The translations under genes were made by a program, and so were the position numbers. DNA of 64,000 nt from Gaeumannomyces sp. JS-464. Lineage: Eukaryota > Ascomycota > Sordariomycetes > Magnaporthales > Magnaporthaceae. Shown here one piece after another: positions 1 through 15,608 of the stretch; position 1 is the first letter of the stretch, and every line of letters starts with the position of its first letter. A model generated the notes under the pieces. It was not told the origin of the DNA, searched no databases, and saw only the letters and a list, made by a program, of their open reading frames with translations. The stretch covers positions 7,316,001-7,380,000 of the forward strand of contig NGZR01000001.1 in the NCBI GenBank assembly GCA_002197995.1, read 5' to 3'.

Positions 1-162
1 GTGTGGAACCACGAAGCCACGGCAGACGCATCGACGGATCCCTACGTCAGGGGCATCGAGGAATGGACCTCGCTCTCAGAACAGGTTTGTTCCTATAGAC
101 ATATCTGTAAAGACGCGTCTCCATTTTGCTAACATGTGTGGTTATAGATCCATTCGTACTGA
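1..162 (+). CDS. C-terminal tail of an unidentified gene (partial)
   Basis: An open frame enters from the left edge and reads through base 84, ending in ...RGIEEWTSLSEQ. It is followed by a plausible intron at 85-147: donor GTTTGT, a GCTAAC branch site near 129, and acceptor TTATAG. The last exon, 148-162, adds I-H-S-Y and a TGA stop. The spacing of branch site and acceptor matches the other introns in this window, which is the main reason to believe it. The 28 visible residues before the intron are acidic and show no recognisable domain. Only the end of the gene is present, so no function can be given. It could also be chance, since no homology was recognised. Confidence 0.4.
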
Positions 163-598
163 GTATAGCTGCGCCGAAGCAGCGCTCAGGGGCATCGGGC
201 GTCTAGGTGTTGGATATAATGGGGCTAGGGTTCATCATCGCATGTTTGCTTCTGAACGAATTGGAACATTGTCTGGGAAACCACCCGAAACGGGGATAGC
301 GTCCCAGCCCTGGAGCAGAAGTCAATTAAATCCTTGTTCATGAAAACGCGACTTGACGCGTGATTGCGCGCTCCAATTCGACTCCTGAATCGACCGGCCG
401 CCCCGCCACAGGCTCCCTGAAAATTATAGTGCAGTATATCCCACCAAAGCGGTCGTGCGTCGCCCGGACAGCAATCGCAACGCCCCGTTGTCGCAATACA
501 CTCCCGCCACCACATCCCACCTCGGAGAGGCGGCGCCAATTCCGGCTTGCGACTGCTCAGTGATATCCAGCTCGGCGACGAAACCAATACAAGCAACG
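163..598. promoter_or_regulatory. Intergenic stretch upstream of MCM6
   Basis: This 436-base gap separates the edge gene from the MCM6 start codon and must hold the MCM6 promoter and leader. No open frame here looks like protein. I do not see a clear TATA box or an obvious repeat. Confidence 0.4.
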
Positions 599-3703
<3,105 letters not shown>

Positions 3704-4423
3704 TCCAGCGCCCTTGGACTATTATTGCGCCTTTTTTGTGGAGTTCTTTTTTGGTTGTTTCTTGACTCAATTTTATGTTGGTTTGTTGGCTGATGAGCTT
3801 GAGAAATGATGGAACGGTCAGGATGATTTTGGGCGCAGGAGTGGTCATATAAGCATATCCGGGTATTCGTGGTTTGAGTTTATGTAGCAGGAGCACAAGG
3901 AATCGATGAGGCAGGGGTTTGAGAGATCTATGCTTTAATTTTGGTAATTGTCTTCGGGTTGCTTTCCTATATGCCAGGTACCTGCTTGCGAGCCTGGACT
4001 GTCTTTTTCTTCTGTCGGTCCCGCAAGGGGTGGCGGGGTCACCGCATTGGTTGTATTTTATCTCACTTGGCATCAGCATTGGCCAGGCGGCGGAAAGCCT
4101 TCTACTCTGTGGGTGTGTCAAATCCGTTCACCAATTCTGAGGCTAAGATTTCCTCGCGAAGCCGTCTGCGTCGACGCCAGGACCAGAGACGTGCCAAAGC
4201 AGCAACATAATGCATCTTAGCGACAATGGTCAAGCATTGAGATTTACCATCGAGCTCATGCTATCAGTCTTGGTGTAACGGCTAATATTATGTACTGGCA
4301 ATATATCATCAAACCGTCAGGGAACACGGCTCTTTGCTCTCATACCATTGCCGTGGCCCCTGAACGACGCTGATACTCGTATTCACATCGCCTGCAGACA
4401 CGATAACCACTTGGATGGCTCTG
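3704..4423. other. Convergent intergenic region MCM6 / SRP68
   Basis: These 720 bases lie between two stop codons of genes that face each other, so they hold two 3' untranslated regions. The sequence is T-rich just after MCM6. No credible gene is seen. Confidence 0.5.
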
Positions 4424-6342
4424 TCATCGACCAAATCCAAACCACCCCTTCTTTTTCTGTTCGGGCGCGGCCGCCTTGTCAGCGCTCTTTTCGGCCGCTC
4501 TGGCCTCAGGTTTGCCCTTATGCGAGTAGTCGATGTAGTTATACGCGATGTCCATGAAAACCGGCTTGACCGGCACAGGATCCAGCTTAGGCGGGTATGC
4601 GACGATGTTCTTGAGATCAACACCGTCTGAGGGGTATAGGGCTAGCCTTTCCGCCAGTGGCAGGGACGGGTCACCCCTGGGGCCGCCCGCCTTGCCCTGC
4701 TTGCGCAAGCTATCGATCTCGACCAGGGCCCGGTAGCGCTGCACCTCTCCGGCTAGTAGATCGGCGAGGAACTTGGCATCTTCTGGCAGCACGTCGACGC
4801 TTCGCAGGGACGAATGGGTCTGTGACGCCGGGGCCTCGGTCAACACGGATGCAGCCTGTTGACATTTGTCGGAGCCGTGTTTTATCAGAGCCAGTGCGTT
4901 GACCAGATTACCCACGATGATGTGAGAGCGGCCGATCGCTAAACACCTACATATTATTGACAAGAAGTGAGCATATTGGACCACTAGCAGCACACAGTCA
5001 TCGCTAGTCGTCGAACGGACATACTTGAGTGCAATGAAATAATGCGATGTGGCTTCAAGCCGCGCTGCAAGCTCGCTATCGGCTGCGACACCAGGGAGCT
5101 CCTTGATAGACTCTAGGCTTTGTAGAGTGCCATCATACAGAACGGCCTTCTCCTTCAGCTTTGCAAGCTGGCGGCCGGTCGGCTCGGGCTTGGCATGGGC
5201 GGCATCGTCCGCCGGGGCCGTCTTCCTCCGCTTGTTCGCTTGGGACGCCGATTCAACTACAGCGCCATCTCTGCTTCCTGTCAAGACGCGGTTGCGACCG
5301 ATACGCCAACTAATCATCTCGTAGCTCACAGCGGTGCGGGTGATTGCCAGGCTCTGCATGCGTGGATCGCCCTGCGGAACACCCTCTGCTTTGAGCTCAT
5401 CGATGGCCTGCTTGGTGGCATCGACTGAGTCCTGGCTGGCGGTCAGGACGTCGTCATATGCCGCCGCCATGTCCTTTGGTGACAAATTGCCGGCCGACAG
5501 TTTCTCGGCCAGTGTCGATTTGGCGGCCTGCAGCGCAAGCCAAGCGGTTGCGATGGCGGCATCTTCGATGCGCACCTCGCGTGACCGGAAGGTGATTGTG
5601 GTTGGCGGGGTGTCTCCCTTGCTATCGCCACCGTCCTCCTCGCTCAGAGCGTCGGGATCGAGAGACTTGATGCTGGCCACGAGGGCCACATCGCCATGGG
5701 GGAATGCCTTTCGGGCAATGGTCGGGATGGGCAGAGACCTAGGTGTCTTCAGCTGGTAGGCGGCGTAGCGGATGGAGGGGTCGATGGTTTCCGACAGGAG
5801 ATCCTTGAAGGTCTCCTTCTGGGTTGAGGCAGAGAGGACGCTGTAGACGACGCGGGCGGTGGCATAGCTTCTTAGGCACGGCTCCCAACTCTGCTTCTCC
5901 AGCTCTCGGCTCCCCTCAGCATAGCGGCGTAGGCTGTGGCCTCTAAGATGTCGACCTGGCCAGCGCCGCTGGAGGGATCGGATAAGGCGGCAGCAAGCTG
6001 CTCTGCAGTGCGGGCGGCCTTGTGGAGGCGCGACACAGTGTGAGAGCGCGTGCTCCCTGTGATTCCCTTGTTGTCGGCGGCATGGGCCACCTTCATGCTC
6101 ATTGCGTGGGCCCATGCTCTCTCGGCGGTCAGGAGGTACAAGACGAGGTATTCTCTGTTCTGGGCCAGCAGCTCAGGGGCAGGCAGCGGGCGAGGCTGGA
6201 ACTTGGAGCGGCTCTTGGCGGCAATGCTTAGCTTCTTGCGGCAGTTAAGCAGCTTGGTGGCCAGCTGGGTGCGGTAGGTGGCATAGTCGCCATACAGCAT
6301 AGCCTTCTCCCTGGAGGAGACGACAAAGCTGGTGATGTCCAT
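4424..6342 (-). CDS. SRP68: Signal recognition particle subunit Srp68
   Basis: Srp68 binds SRP RNA together with Srp72 and is part of the cytosolic particle that targets ribosomes to the ER. From the ATG at 6342 the protein shows the family N-terminal RNA-binding region (YGDYATYRTQLATKLLNCRK, then AERAWAHAMSMK and DNKGITGSTRSH). Next come LRSYATARVVYS and LLSETIDPSIRYAAYQLKTP, and it ends in a basic, Trp-containing tail (KKKGWFGFGR). One intron, 4947-5024 (GTATGT...TGTAG), interrupts the run FIALK|CLAIGRSH. One frame break near 5918 behaves as a single missing base. Bridged length is about 613 residues, usual for fungal Srp68. It is divergent from the PPR gene across an 880-bp spacer. Confidence 0.93.
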
Positions 6343-7222
6343 AGTGGCGGCGGCTCGCGTGGCCCCCTGTCTCTGCCTGGCGGGCGCAGTGCGTGGTCCG
6401 GTGGGCGCTGTGCCGCGGCTGGCTGCAATCGCCCGCTCTTGCTCACGGCAGAATGCGCGCTCGCTCGCCTGGTTGCAGTTTCTCGGCGGTGCGTCGCCCG
6501 TCCTGGGTTAGCCAGTGGCGACCGATGCCGCGAACGTGGTGGCTCGAGAAGCGGGCAGTCTTTCGTCGCGATTTGGGCTACTGTGGCCGATGGTCGCACA
6601 TTTTGTGTGGGGTATTTGGCGATAACGATGCCCCTCTACCCCTTGGTGGCTGCAGGCCCTTGGAGCCCTGGCAGAAATTCGGAATTGTGGGGCTGCTTTG
6701 CCCAACGTCATTTCATTTCCATTGGCGTCCAGCGGTCAATGGAGCTCGAGCTTTTTAGCCTTCCGCCCCTCTGACAGCGGAGCTCCAGCCCCGCGGAGGG
6801 ACTGACGCCCACGTCGGCCGAGTGGGCACGTGCCACCAGATTGCTATCTAATCGTCGGAACCAACGTTTTTCCACCTAGAAAACCACATCCCGGCAGGCA
6901 AGGCGCAGCTCGGCCCAGCTCAGGGGTGGGGTCAGCTCATGGAGCTTCTCGAACAACAAATTGGGAGCTTCCGCATTCGCAAAAGGTGCAGGCGATAATA
7001 CAGGCCGAAAAAAAGAGAGACCCCGTCTCGTTTAATATCCAGCATACTCCCACCGGCACACGGCTCGCCGACTCGCCGTCCAACGCCCTTATAGATACCT
7101 CCACAGAGGTACCTACCTTCGCTGCTCGACTGGCTTGGCGTTTTGCTCCCCAATCGGCCACCATCACCATGACAGTGTGATGCAGCAATTCGTTACCCCC
7201 GGCGACTCGAATCTGTTCCCTG
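6343..7222. promoter_or_regulatory. Divergent promoter region SRP68 / PPR gene
   Basis: These 880 bases separate two start codons that point away from each other, so both promoters must lie here. I see no protein-like open frame. A TATA-like TTATAGATA occurs near 7090 on the PPR side. No repeats were noticed. Confidence 0.45.
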
Positions 7223-10200
7223 ATGCCGGCTCTGGAGCGGTCGGCGGCCGTGCTAGAACCATGCAGCTTTGGCAAGGCCCTCTCCGCCGTGAAAAGCAGC
7301 CGCAAGCTCCATACATCCTTCTGGCACCACGGCGCCGCCGACGTCGAGCTCTCGCTTGCATGGCAGGCCCTCGCCGCTCCCACCCCGCCAGGTGACGCCA
7401 CCCCCGACGTCTCCGCAGCCTCGGCCCTCCACGCAAGGCGGGGCCCGCCCCTCATGGCCTCCATCTTCCTCTTCGACTTCCTCTACCCCCAGGGCGCCCG
7501 GTCCCTGCTGCAGCGGCCCTTGCCCGGGCCCCTGGCTTGCGTCCTCGACCGACACGAACTCCCGAGACCTAGTCCCGTGGCCAAGGCGACCGCTAGGGCA
7601 TACTCGTCCGGCGCGGGCTCGGACAAGGCCCCGGAGCCGACCAGGCAGGGCAATGGAGATGAAGAGACGGCATCCTCGGAGAATAGCAACCAAGAGCCGG
7701 CAAAGCCGGAGCTTTCTATCAACGTCGCCTTCCCGCTGCTTGCGCTGCGAAAGGTGATCAAGGGACAGCGACCTATCCAGATCTACGAGAGGGAGGTGAT
7801 AATAGCCGAGCAGGAGGAAAAAGACCTGGGCGTCTCAGGCGGCGCCGCTAAGAACGGAGCTCAGGGAGAACGCCCGCAAACCCGGCTCCTACCCAGCCGG
7901 TGCCGACGACTCCAAGAGCGCAGAAAGCATCGAGGCGTTTGAGCAGCTCTGGGACGACTACATAGCCCTTCCCGACGAAGAGAAGCTCGGCCGTCGCCCC
8001 GATCTGATAGCCGCTCTCGGCAAGTCCCGACGGTTGACCGAGGCTTGGCATATATCAGAACTTTTCCATGAAATTTCCGAGGAGGCGTGGACAGCCGACG
8101 CTGTGGCCGCCCTGATCAGATCCGAAATCAGTCTTCAAAACACCCCGGAAGCGGTCAGAGTGTTCAAGGCTTGGGTATCCCGAGGCCATCCACCCTCCGG
8201 CTTCGGCTCTCTTGCCTCAAAATTCCTTGGAATATCATCATGGCCCGATCTTGAGGATATTTGCGCCTTCTGCCTGGGCATGACTGTCCCGCAAGACCCG
8301 GAAGAGCCCGCGGTTGTGCAGCATTCTGTAGAGGAAACTCCAATCGACCAAGACACCGCCGCCTTTCTCAATGCGATGGGCGAAGTGACCCCTGAACCGA
8401 CTGGCGTTAATGCGACTAGTGTCGTCCCGGATGGTGCGGGGAAAGCCCCCTACGTCAGCTCTGAGGAGAAGCCGAACAGCGATCAAAACTATATCGACGA
8501 GATCGGCTCCGAGGCGAAGCTGAACATCAGTCAAGTCGACATCGATGAGATTGGTTCGACCCCCGACCTACTCGAAAGACTCAGCCAGCTCTACGTATTC
8601 GTGCATCAGGGGACAGACTCGCCCCGAACTAAGGCTGCTCTCGGACCTCTGCTGTCAGGTGCGGTGAGTTGGTTTCTAGACCGGTTCAAACCGGAGACAG
8701 CCATGGCCGTGGTGAAGCACTACGGTGACCCGCTGCTCTACGAACAGTTCATCCGCCTGGCCGTCCAGCGCGACCAGAAGGCCCTGGCGACGTATGCCTA
8801 CTTTCTGTATCGCGAACTGCCTGGGGTCAAGATAAGGATTCCGATCATACACTTGATGATCGACGGAGTCTTCAGGCCAAACGGCGACGTGCGGAGGATG
8901 GAGACGGTTCTACACGACTGGCGCAGCCGCTACGACCACCTGGACCGTTGGGGTTACAAGAAGTATCTTTCCCTCTATGCGATGACGGGGAACATTCGTT
9001 CCTTTGAGAAGATACAGCAGGAATTCCTGACCCATTACCCGGGCGAGACCGCCAAGGTCCTTCCTTACTTGCTGCGAATCAACGGGGTACTGGGCCGGAC
9101 CCAAGCGGTGGAAAGGATCATCAAGGTCATGGAACAGCGCTACCACACAAAGCCAACGACGGCGCACTTCAACATTCTCCTCAGTTCATACGCAAAAAAA
9201 TCGGACGTGCAGGCTGCCGCAACGGTGTTTTCTCGTCTCTGCGAGGTCACGACGCCGGACGAGCGGAGCTTCGCTGCCATCATGGGCGTTCTAGGCCGCA
9301 CGGGAGACCTCGAATTCTTACAGCGGCTCGAACATATGGCCAAAGCGAGAGGGGTGCAGATCACGCCCGAGATGCGAGCACATCTCGTAGATGCGTATTG
9401 CCACAACGGCTACTTCGCCGAGGCGCTGGATGTGTGCACCTCTGTCACCAAGGCAGCCGGCTCACGGCTCTCCAAAAAGCGGGCGGCTGAGGTGAGGCGC
9501 ATGTGGCACACGCTCCTGGTCCACTACGGCAAGAAGCGTGATCTGAAGGCAGTTCACCGCACTCTCAAGCTCATGACAGGCTTCGGGGTGCAGTACGACC
9601 AGTGGACCTACTCGCACCTGCTGATGGCCCTGGCCTACTGTCGCCAGGCCCATCACGCTCTGCATCTGTTCCGGGCCGGCATCGTTGAGGGCTTCCTGAG
9701 GCCTAGTGCAAAGCACTTCTTGACGCTCATGATTGCCTTCATTGAGTCCGGAGAGCCACACATGGTGCTAAGAATCGACCGGCTCATGGATCGACTGGAT
9801 TTGCCTCCCTCGGCCGACCGCACATTGCGGAAGATCTCTGCCCGGCTGCAATGGGACCGGCAGCCCCGCGGCCGACAACAGAAACTGGACCCAGACGAGA
9901 ACTTTGGTGACGCGCTTGCCGACTTGCTGATGCTGCAGCAGCGACGGGAGCCTCAGATGAGCTTGACGAGCGGCGTCGGCGCGGCCGATTCTGATCTTAC
10001 TGCATTGTCAGAAATTCAAGACGACCTCCTTGCCGCAGCCCTAATGTTCGCCGTCAAGCAGAAGAAGGACGGGGCTGTGCGGAAGCTTCTTGACGCGCTC
10101 GACAATAACGGGGCGCGCGATGCAGAAGGCCGAAGCCGCGGGGCGATCCGTATTATGGAGGCTGTCATGCTACACGAGCTGGGCAAGGGGCACTTGGATA

Positions 10201-11034
10201 ACGTGAAAGCTACTTGGGAGACCCTGCTCGACATGGCGTGCAAGCTGGGTCGCCCCCTCCTATCGCTAGGACGGATGAAGCGAACTATTCCTACGGATGA
10301 CCCGGGAGAAGGCCAGGTCAAGATTTTGCCCGCTTTCCGATACCTGCTCACGGGCGGTTTCAATACGATGCTGGAGGTCCTCAAGGCCGAGAACGACGGC
10401 GAGGGCATCATGGAGCTGCTGCGCCTCGTGCTAGACGAGGGCTTCAACCTGACGGGCCGTTCCTGGAACTACTACATCCAGGCTCTTGCGCGGGCGGGCA
10501 AGGTGCACGAGGCCTTCACCATGTGTGAGGAGATGCTGATGCCCAACTGGACCGGCTGGTATCAGGTCCGGCTCGCCGCGCGCGAGGTCGACGCGAAGCT
10601 GCCCTCGGACCTGCGCCGGCTGGGCACGGCGCCAGAGCACCGCCGCCCGACCTCCTTCACATTCGTCGAGCTGAGGCTCCACTACAAGGACCTGCTCCGC
10701 CGGGCGCCCTGGTCGAAGGAGGTCGAGATAGAGTTGGCCAAGGTCGAGCGCGACGCGGCCAGCACCATCAAGGCCATCCGAACCATGAGGCGAGCCCGAG
10801 ACCCGCGCGAGGTCGCCCAGCGGTACGGCGTCGACGCGCCGGACGAGGACGACCTTGCTGACATGCCGGAGGATAGGTTGTGAGTGGGACGAATTCGCAC
10901 GCAATCCGGCGGCCAAACAGGAACCCGGCCCAGAGGAACAGGGCTCTTTCGAAGACTCGGCGGCCGAGCGCAATCTGGATGAACTGCTCCGGATTATAGA
11001 AGCTGAAAAGAATGCGCCTTCTGATGAAAAGTGA
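7223..11034 (+). CDS. Mitochondrial pentatricopeptide-repeat (PPR) protein
   Basis: This is a long fungal PPR protein, a class that binds organellar RNA and supports processing or translation of mitochondrial transcripts. The ATG at 7223 opens a basic, serine-rich presequence-like N-terminus (SSRKLHTSFWHHGA). The body has helical-hairpin repeats, for example TTAHFNILLSSYAKKSDVQA, DQWTYSHLLMALAYCRQAHH and NYYIQALARAGKVHEAFTMC. There are two frame breaks. Near 7860 the frame moves by one gained base, or two lost. Near 10881 an apparent TGA is bypassed by one extra T, after which an acidic tail continues (EWDEFARNPAAKQEPGPEEQ) to the stop at 11032-11034. Length is about 1,270 residues. The layout resembles Neurospora cya-5-type PPR factors, but I cannot confirm orthology. 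No introns are evident. Confidence 0.82.
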
Positions 11035-11610
11035 AATGCGGGTGGCTCTGTTGGCCTCGAGGCAGGAGCCAGACAGCGCACTTTAGATGACACTATGGAC
11101 ACTACTGTAGTTGCGCTTTTGGATGGATTGCATACACCGCTTCATTCGGATATACCTGTATGTAAACTATATATTTCGCGGGCATACGGTTACGATATAG
11201 ACTAGACGACTGTATAACACTCCCAAAGCCATTCATCACGCGCCTTCTTCTTCCTGAATGATACAGATAGCAGATAACTGGTAACTGTGCAACGCGATAG
11301 GTTCCAGGAAGTATAAACACACTGCTTTCCGGTAACGTATACAGGTTTTCAAGCCCGGCAATTTGAGCTAGGGCCGGGTGTAGATTGTTGATGTTGGTAT
11401 CTCTGATATGTTCCCATCCCCAGTGAAAATGAGCCAATAACTCCTAGCACCGCCCAATGGTGCCCAAGACAAACAAACTAGAGGAAAAGCAAGGCCAAAA
11501 AGAGTAGGTGAGGTTTGTCAAACCCATGGGAACAAAAGAAATCTAGATGCGTAGGTAAAGTATAACAAGATTCCAGCCGGGCTGAACCCGGGTCTTTTCC
11601 TTGGTTCTTC
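11035..11610. other. Convergent intergenic region PPR / Atos-like gene
   Basis: These 576 bases lie between two facing stop codons and are relatively AT-rich. They presumably hold both 3' untranslated regions. No gene seen. Confidence 0.5.
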
Positions 11611-14458
11611 TCATGGCGACCCGCCCTTGATAGGTCCGAGGTCACTCTGCACGCCAAGGGACCGGAGCCGCTGGGAGAGCAAGCTTTCGGCAGCAACCGG
11701 CACGCCTTGCGACCCATTGGAGGACGTAACAGCAAAGGCGTTGCCGCCGTATCCAACGTCACCCCTGGTCAGCTTGTTATACGGTAACAGCGCGGCCTCG
11801 CTGCTGCGGCTGAGGCCGTCTTCGCCATTATCAAGGGGACGGCTGCCGTCACCACTACCGCCGCCGCCGACACGACCCGGCCATGCCGCCGCTGCCATCG
11901 CCATCGACGCCGGCGAAAGGTCGTGGACGTCTCCTGGTCGAATTGTCTGCGCGCCTCCCGTAGTCGCATCGCTGCCCTCGCTCGTGACACTCTCGAGCCG
12001 GCCCTGGGCAGCCGGAGCGGAATCGGATCGATGGGCGTGTTGGGACACACTCCTCCCGCATCACCGCCGCCGCCGCCGTTCGGGGCGTATGTGCCAAAGA
12101 ATCCTGGGGCGGTGAAACTAACGGGCGGCGCTGGGGCCGCGAACCGCCCACTGTGATGGCTTCTGCTGATAGTGCTGATGCTGCTACTGCTTCCGCCGCC
12201 GCCGCTGTTGGGCGTCTGTAGCGAGCGGGAGACGCCGCCGTCTAACATGTCCAGCACGCCGGACGAAGGCAGCATGTGGTGGCCGACGCTGCTGTCGAGC
12301 ATGAATCCGGAGCTCCGGCGCCGGAATGCCTTATCGGCCGCCAGGAGGGCCGCCGCCTCAGCGGCGCCGTTGCCGCAGGCGGATGCATGACCCGCGTGGG
12401 TTTGTAGGCACTGAAACGTGGCTCGGGAAAGGTAACTTCACTGCGGAGCTTCTCTTTGCCGTCGGGAACCCTGTTGGCAAAAACGACGCGCACGCTCTTG
12501 TAGAGATAGTAGCGTCCCTTGGAGGGACAGCAGATGTGCAGGTGGATGAGGTACCGCAGGATCGGGCGCGCAGAAGCAGCAGCAGCCCCCTCGGGGTTTT
12601 TCCGACGGCCCCTTGCCGACGGCCCCGTCGATAGGGAGGCCGGCGGAAAAGATACGTTGCCTGATGAAGGTTTTCGTGCCCGGGTCCATTCCAGCCAGAT
12701 CATAGGGCACCAGGAACAGCTTGACCGCCGTCTTGTTTTGGTTCTTGATGATGATCTGCAGCTGACCTTTGCCAGGGATGCGGTACGATCCACCAGGCGG
12801 CGCCCTGGGGAGGCCGACCGCCGCTTGACTTTGCCAGGAGCCTGTGGCCCGGCATCATCCGACGCTGCGGCCGTGAGCAAGTCAGTTGGGGAGTCTCCAC
12901 CCATACTGACGTCCTCAGACTGATCCTCCATGGCACGGCGCAGCCAAGCTCCTGGACTGCATCTTCCGCCTGGCCCTGCTAGCCTCGCCTCCTTGGTTCG
13001 CAAGACCGTTTTCGAGGTCTATCATGCCGACGTAGGGGCTCGGACCGTCCTCAGACTTGGACCGGCCGTGCGAAGTGCTCGAGTAGCTGTAGAAGACAGC
13101 GGAGAATGCGAGAGTCACGTGAGGCGGGCAGCGGAGGCTCGGCTTGCACTTGCCTATGCCCAGCACTCCTATCTGGGCTAGGAAGTCTAGTGGTTTAGAC
13201 GGGGTCGTGGACATGCGGCCACGCAGGATACTCTCTTCGTACGACCCTACCATGGAGGCGTGCTGGAGCGGCGACGAGTCGGAGCCGAGCGAGGGCCGAC
13301 GTGACCTGAGGAAGGCGGGTGTGCCCGGAGGCGGCTCAGTCGGGCCGGGAGAGAAGCTCGGGAATGATGTCAGGGAGCGGCGCGGCTGATGCGCTTGGTA
13401 GGGGTAGGTGCCTTCTCGGCGGGCGCTGGATGACGGCTCGTGGGCCGGAGGGTGGGCCGAGGCCGTTCTGGCGCGCGGCGTAGGTGAGCCGTAGTCGTGT
13501 GACGCCAGAGTGTGACGACGTGGGTTCCTAGCCATGACCGAGTCGCCAATATCAATGTTGCCCATGGGCACGGTGAAGTCGGCATCGTCGTTGCTCTCAG
13601 ACTGGACGAGCGGGCTGGTGGGGTGAATGTAGGCGAAGCTGCAGGAGAACGAGGAGGACAGAGAGCTCGGGCCCGACCTGTGACTGGTAAACGGAGCTTG
13701 TGCGAGCGAGCCCCTTTGCCTGCCCGGAGGTCTCCGGCTTCCATCCCGTGCTCCTATATCGATAGCGTTGGAGCGACGCGGAGGCGAGGTCGCCAGCCAC
13801 GAGGCGGGAGAGTACTCCGCATGGCGATCCCTCTCCCGGAGCGACTCCTCCGCCCTCCCTCTTGGCTGATGTGCCCGCGGCGGTGCGCTTTGCTGGGTAA
13901 AGTCGCCGCTGTGTAGGGCGGACCTGGGCCTCTCGATGCCCAGACCGTCCTGCAAACGGTCCCCGGCCTCGGATGGCCGGCTGGGCGGCCGGGCAGCTTG
14001 CTCACTTGTTATATCGGCCGCTGGCAGAAGGGCCGTCGGGGAGGCAGCCGAGGGGACACGAGTCCTCGTTGGCGAAGGGGGACTCCGGTGGTGGAAGAGA
14101 GATTCGAGCTGGTGGGAGCTGGCATCAGCTACGGGCCTGTCGCACGGCGGGCTGACGGAAGACTTACATGGCGATTGGGGATCCACGTCGGACTTTCTCC
14201 GCGTTTGAGCCGCTCAATCAGCTCGGCGCGGTCCGAGGTTGCCACAGTCGGGTCCTGGTCGGGGGTCTTGGCTGGCGGACTGTCGGGCAGGGGGCCTTCA
14301 CACAGGTCGGTGCGTATGCTCTCCTCGGACATGCGCCTCGAGGCCGAGAGCTGGATGGCGATGGGCCGGGCGGCGGCGGGAGGAGCGCCATCGGAGGGAT
14401 CAGGCGAGGCCGACCGGCGGCGGCGATCCAGCTCTGCTGGGTCTTGGAATATGGGCAT
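11611..14458 (-). CDS. Atos/FAM214-like conserved protein (DUF4210 and chromosome-segregation-type domains)
   Basis: The start at 14458 gives MPIFQDPAELDRRRR, then the conserved RAELIERLKRGESPTWIPNR. Intron 14109-14167 (GTAAGT...CCAG) joins it to HLESLFHHRSP. A long Ser/Pro/Arg-rich disordered stretch follows. Then come the hallmark blocks of the Atos family: DFLAQIGVLGIGKCKPSLRC, PPHVTLAFSAVFYSY, the block around GKGQLQIIIKNQNKTAVKLF, YDLAGMDPGTKTFIRQR, and YLIHLHICCPSKGRYYLYKS with VRVVFANRVPDGKEKLRSE. The C-terminus is low-complexity and Gly/Ser-rich. About five frame changes are needed, near 12950, 12800, 12610, 12370 and 12010. In animals Atos proteins are transcription-related; in fungi the family is annotated only as a predicted chromosome-segregation protein. 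The family call is firm, its function is not. Confidence 0.82.
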
Positions 14459-15608
14459 CGTGGGTGCGGGAGCGTGTGCAGGAGGTCACCTCTCAGGCAT
14501 GACGTGATGGGGCCGCCCTGCCCCTGTCTGTGGCTGGTGGTGCTTTTACGGGCGAACGAGAGGAAAATCTAGGTAATTGTTGGAACCGTGTCGTCGTCAA
14601 GTCAAGTTCCCCAGCTCGCACAAACGTCGTTGGCGTCTTCGTTTGCTTTTTTTTCTACGGTTCGGGTCGGGTCGGGTCCAGTGTCGCTGCTGTGGCGGGC
14701 CAGAAGCACGGTCTGGCCTAGAATTGGCTGGCAAAGAGTCATCGACCCGATTTGATGACCAAAGAAGACTGGCGAGAAGGCCAAGCTCCATCGACGGAAC
14801 CGGACGGATCCCAAGGATCAAACCACCTGCAAGAAACCAAAATTAAGAAAAGCCCTCGTCCAATTCATTCGCTCAACGCACGACGCACCGACTCGGGACC
14901 AGCGATGATATCACTGTGGTTCTGTCCTGGCCGTGTCAGATTCAGAGTTGGGCTCCAATTTGGCTGGCCAGCACAGCAGCGTGCCAGCACCGGGTCTGCT
15001 CCTTCCTCCACTGCTGCCACTGCCACTGCCGAGGCTGGGAGCACCCCCATCATTGCGAGGGGCGCTGGAGCCACTGAAAGCTGCTGATTGCCACCACCCG
15101 GGCGGAGGTCTGGTGATTTAAAATGGGGCCACCAGTCCTGAATTGGACTGCCCCGCATAACTGTGCAGGGCCCCTGGATAGTCGTCGGCAGGCTTGCACA
15201 AGGGTCTAGGTGTCTGGGTTGGGGGAGGAAGTGAAGAGAAAACAAAAAAAAAAAACTGCAGGCAGACAGAGCCAAAATCCGCCAAGGCGTGCTACAACAT
15301 CGAACGAAAAGCCGAAATCTGAAATTCTGGAAGCAATCTCAGCTCATTTCTTACTCTCCTGCCCCATTCGTGCGGGACAACAGGTGAATCCATAACATCT
15401 GCTTCGGGGACCTTGGAAATTTGACTTTTTCTTTTTTTTTTTACACCGGACGGTGCACCACGAAACACAAAGAGGGCGTCACGGGCTGGGTAGAAACGTC
15501 ACAAAACGAGACGTCATCGTATTGGAGTAAAGGCAGCCGGGGAACCAAACCAAAACGGCAGAGAAGAAGAGAAAAAAAAAAAAAAAAAAAAAAAAATAAG
15601 AGGTGAAC
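14459..15608. promoter_or_regulatory. Divergent promoter region Atos-like gene / FYV7
   Basis: These 1,150 bases separate two start codons pointing away from each other. The sequence contains several A or T tracts (around 14650, 15245, 15430 and the A25 listed separately), a pattern typical of nucleosome-poor promoters. No gene seen. Confidence 0.45.
15572..15596 (+). repeat. A25 homopolymer just upstream of FYV7 start
   Basis: A run of 25 A residues ends 12 bases before the ATG at 15609. It lies in the leader or core promoter of FYV7. A tract this long is likely to vary in length and to be misread by sequencers. Confidence 0.9.
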
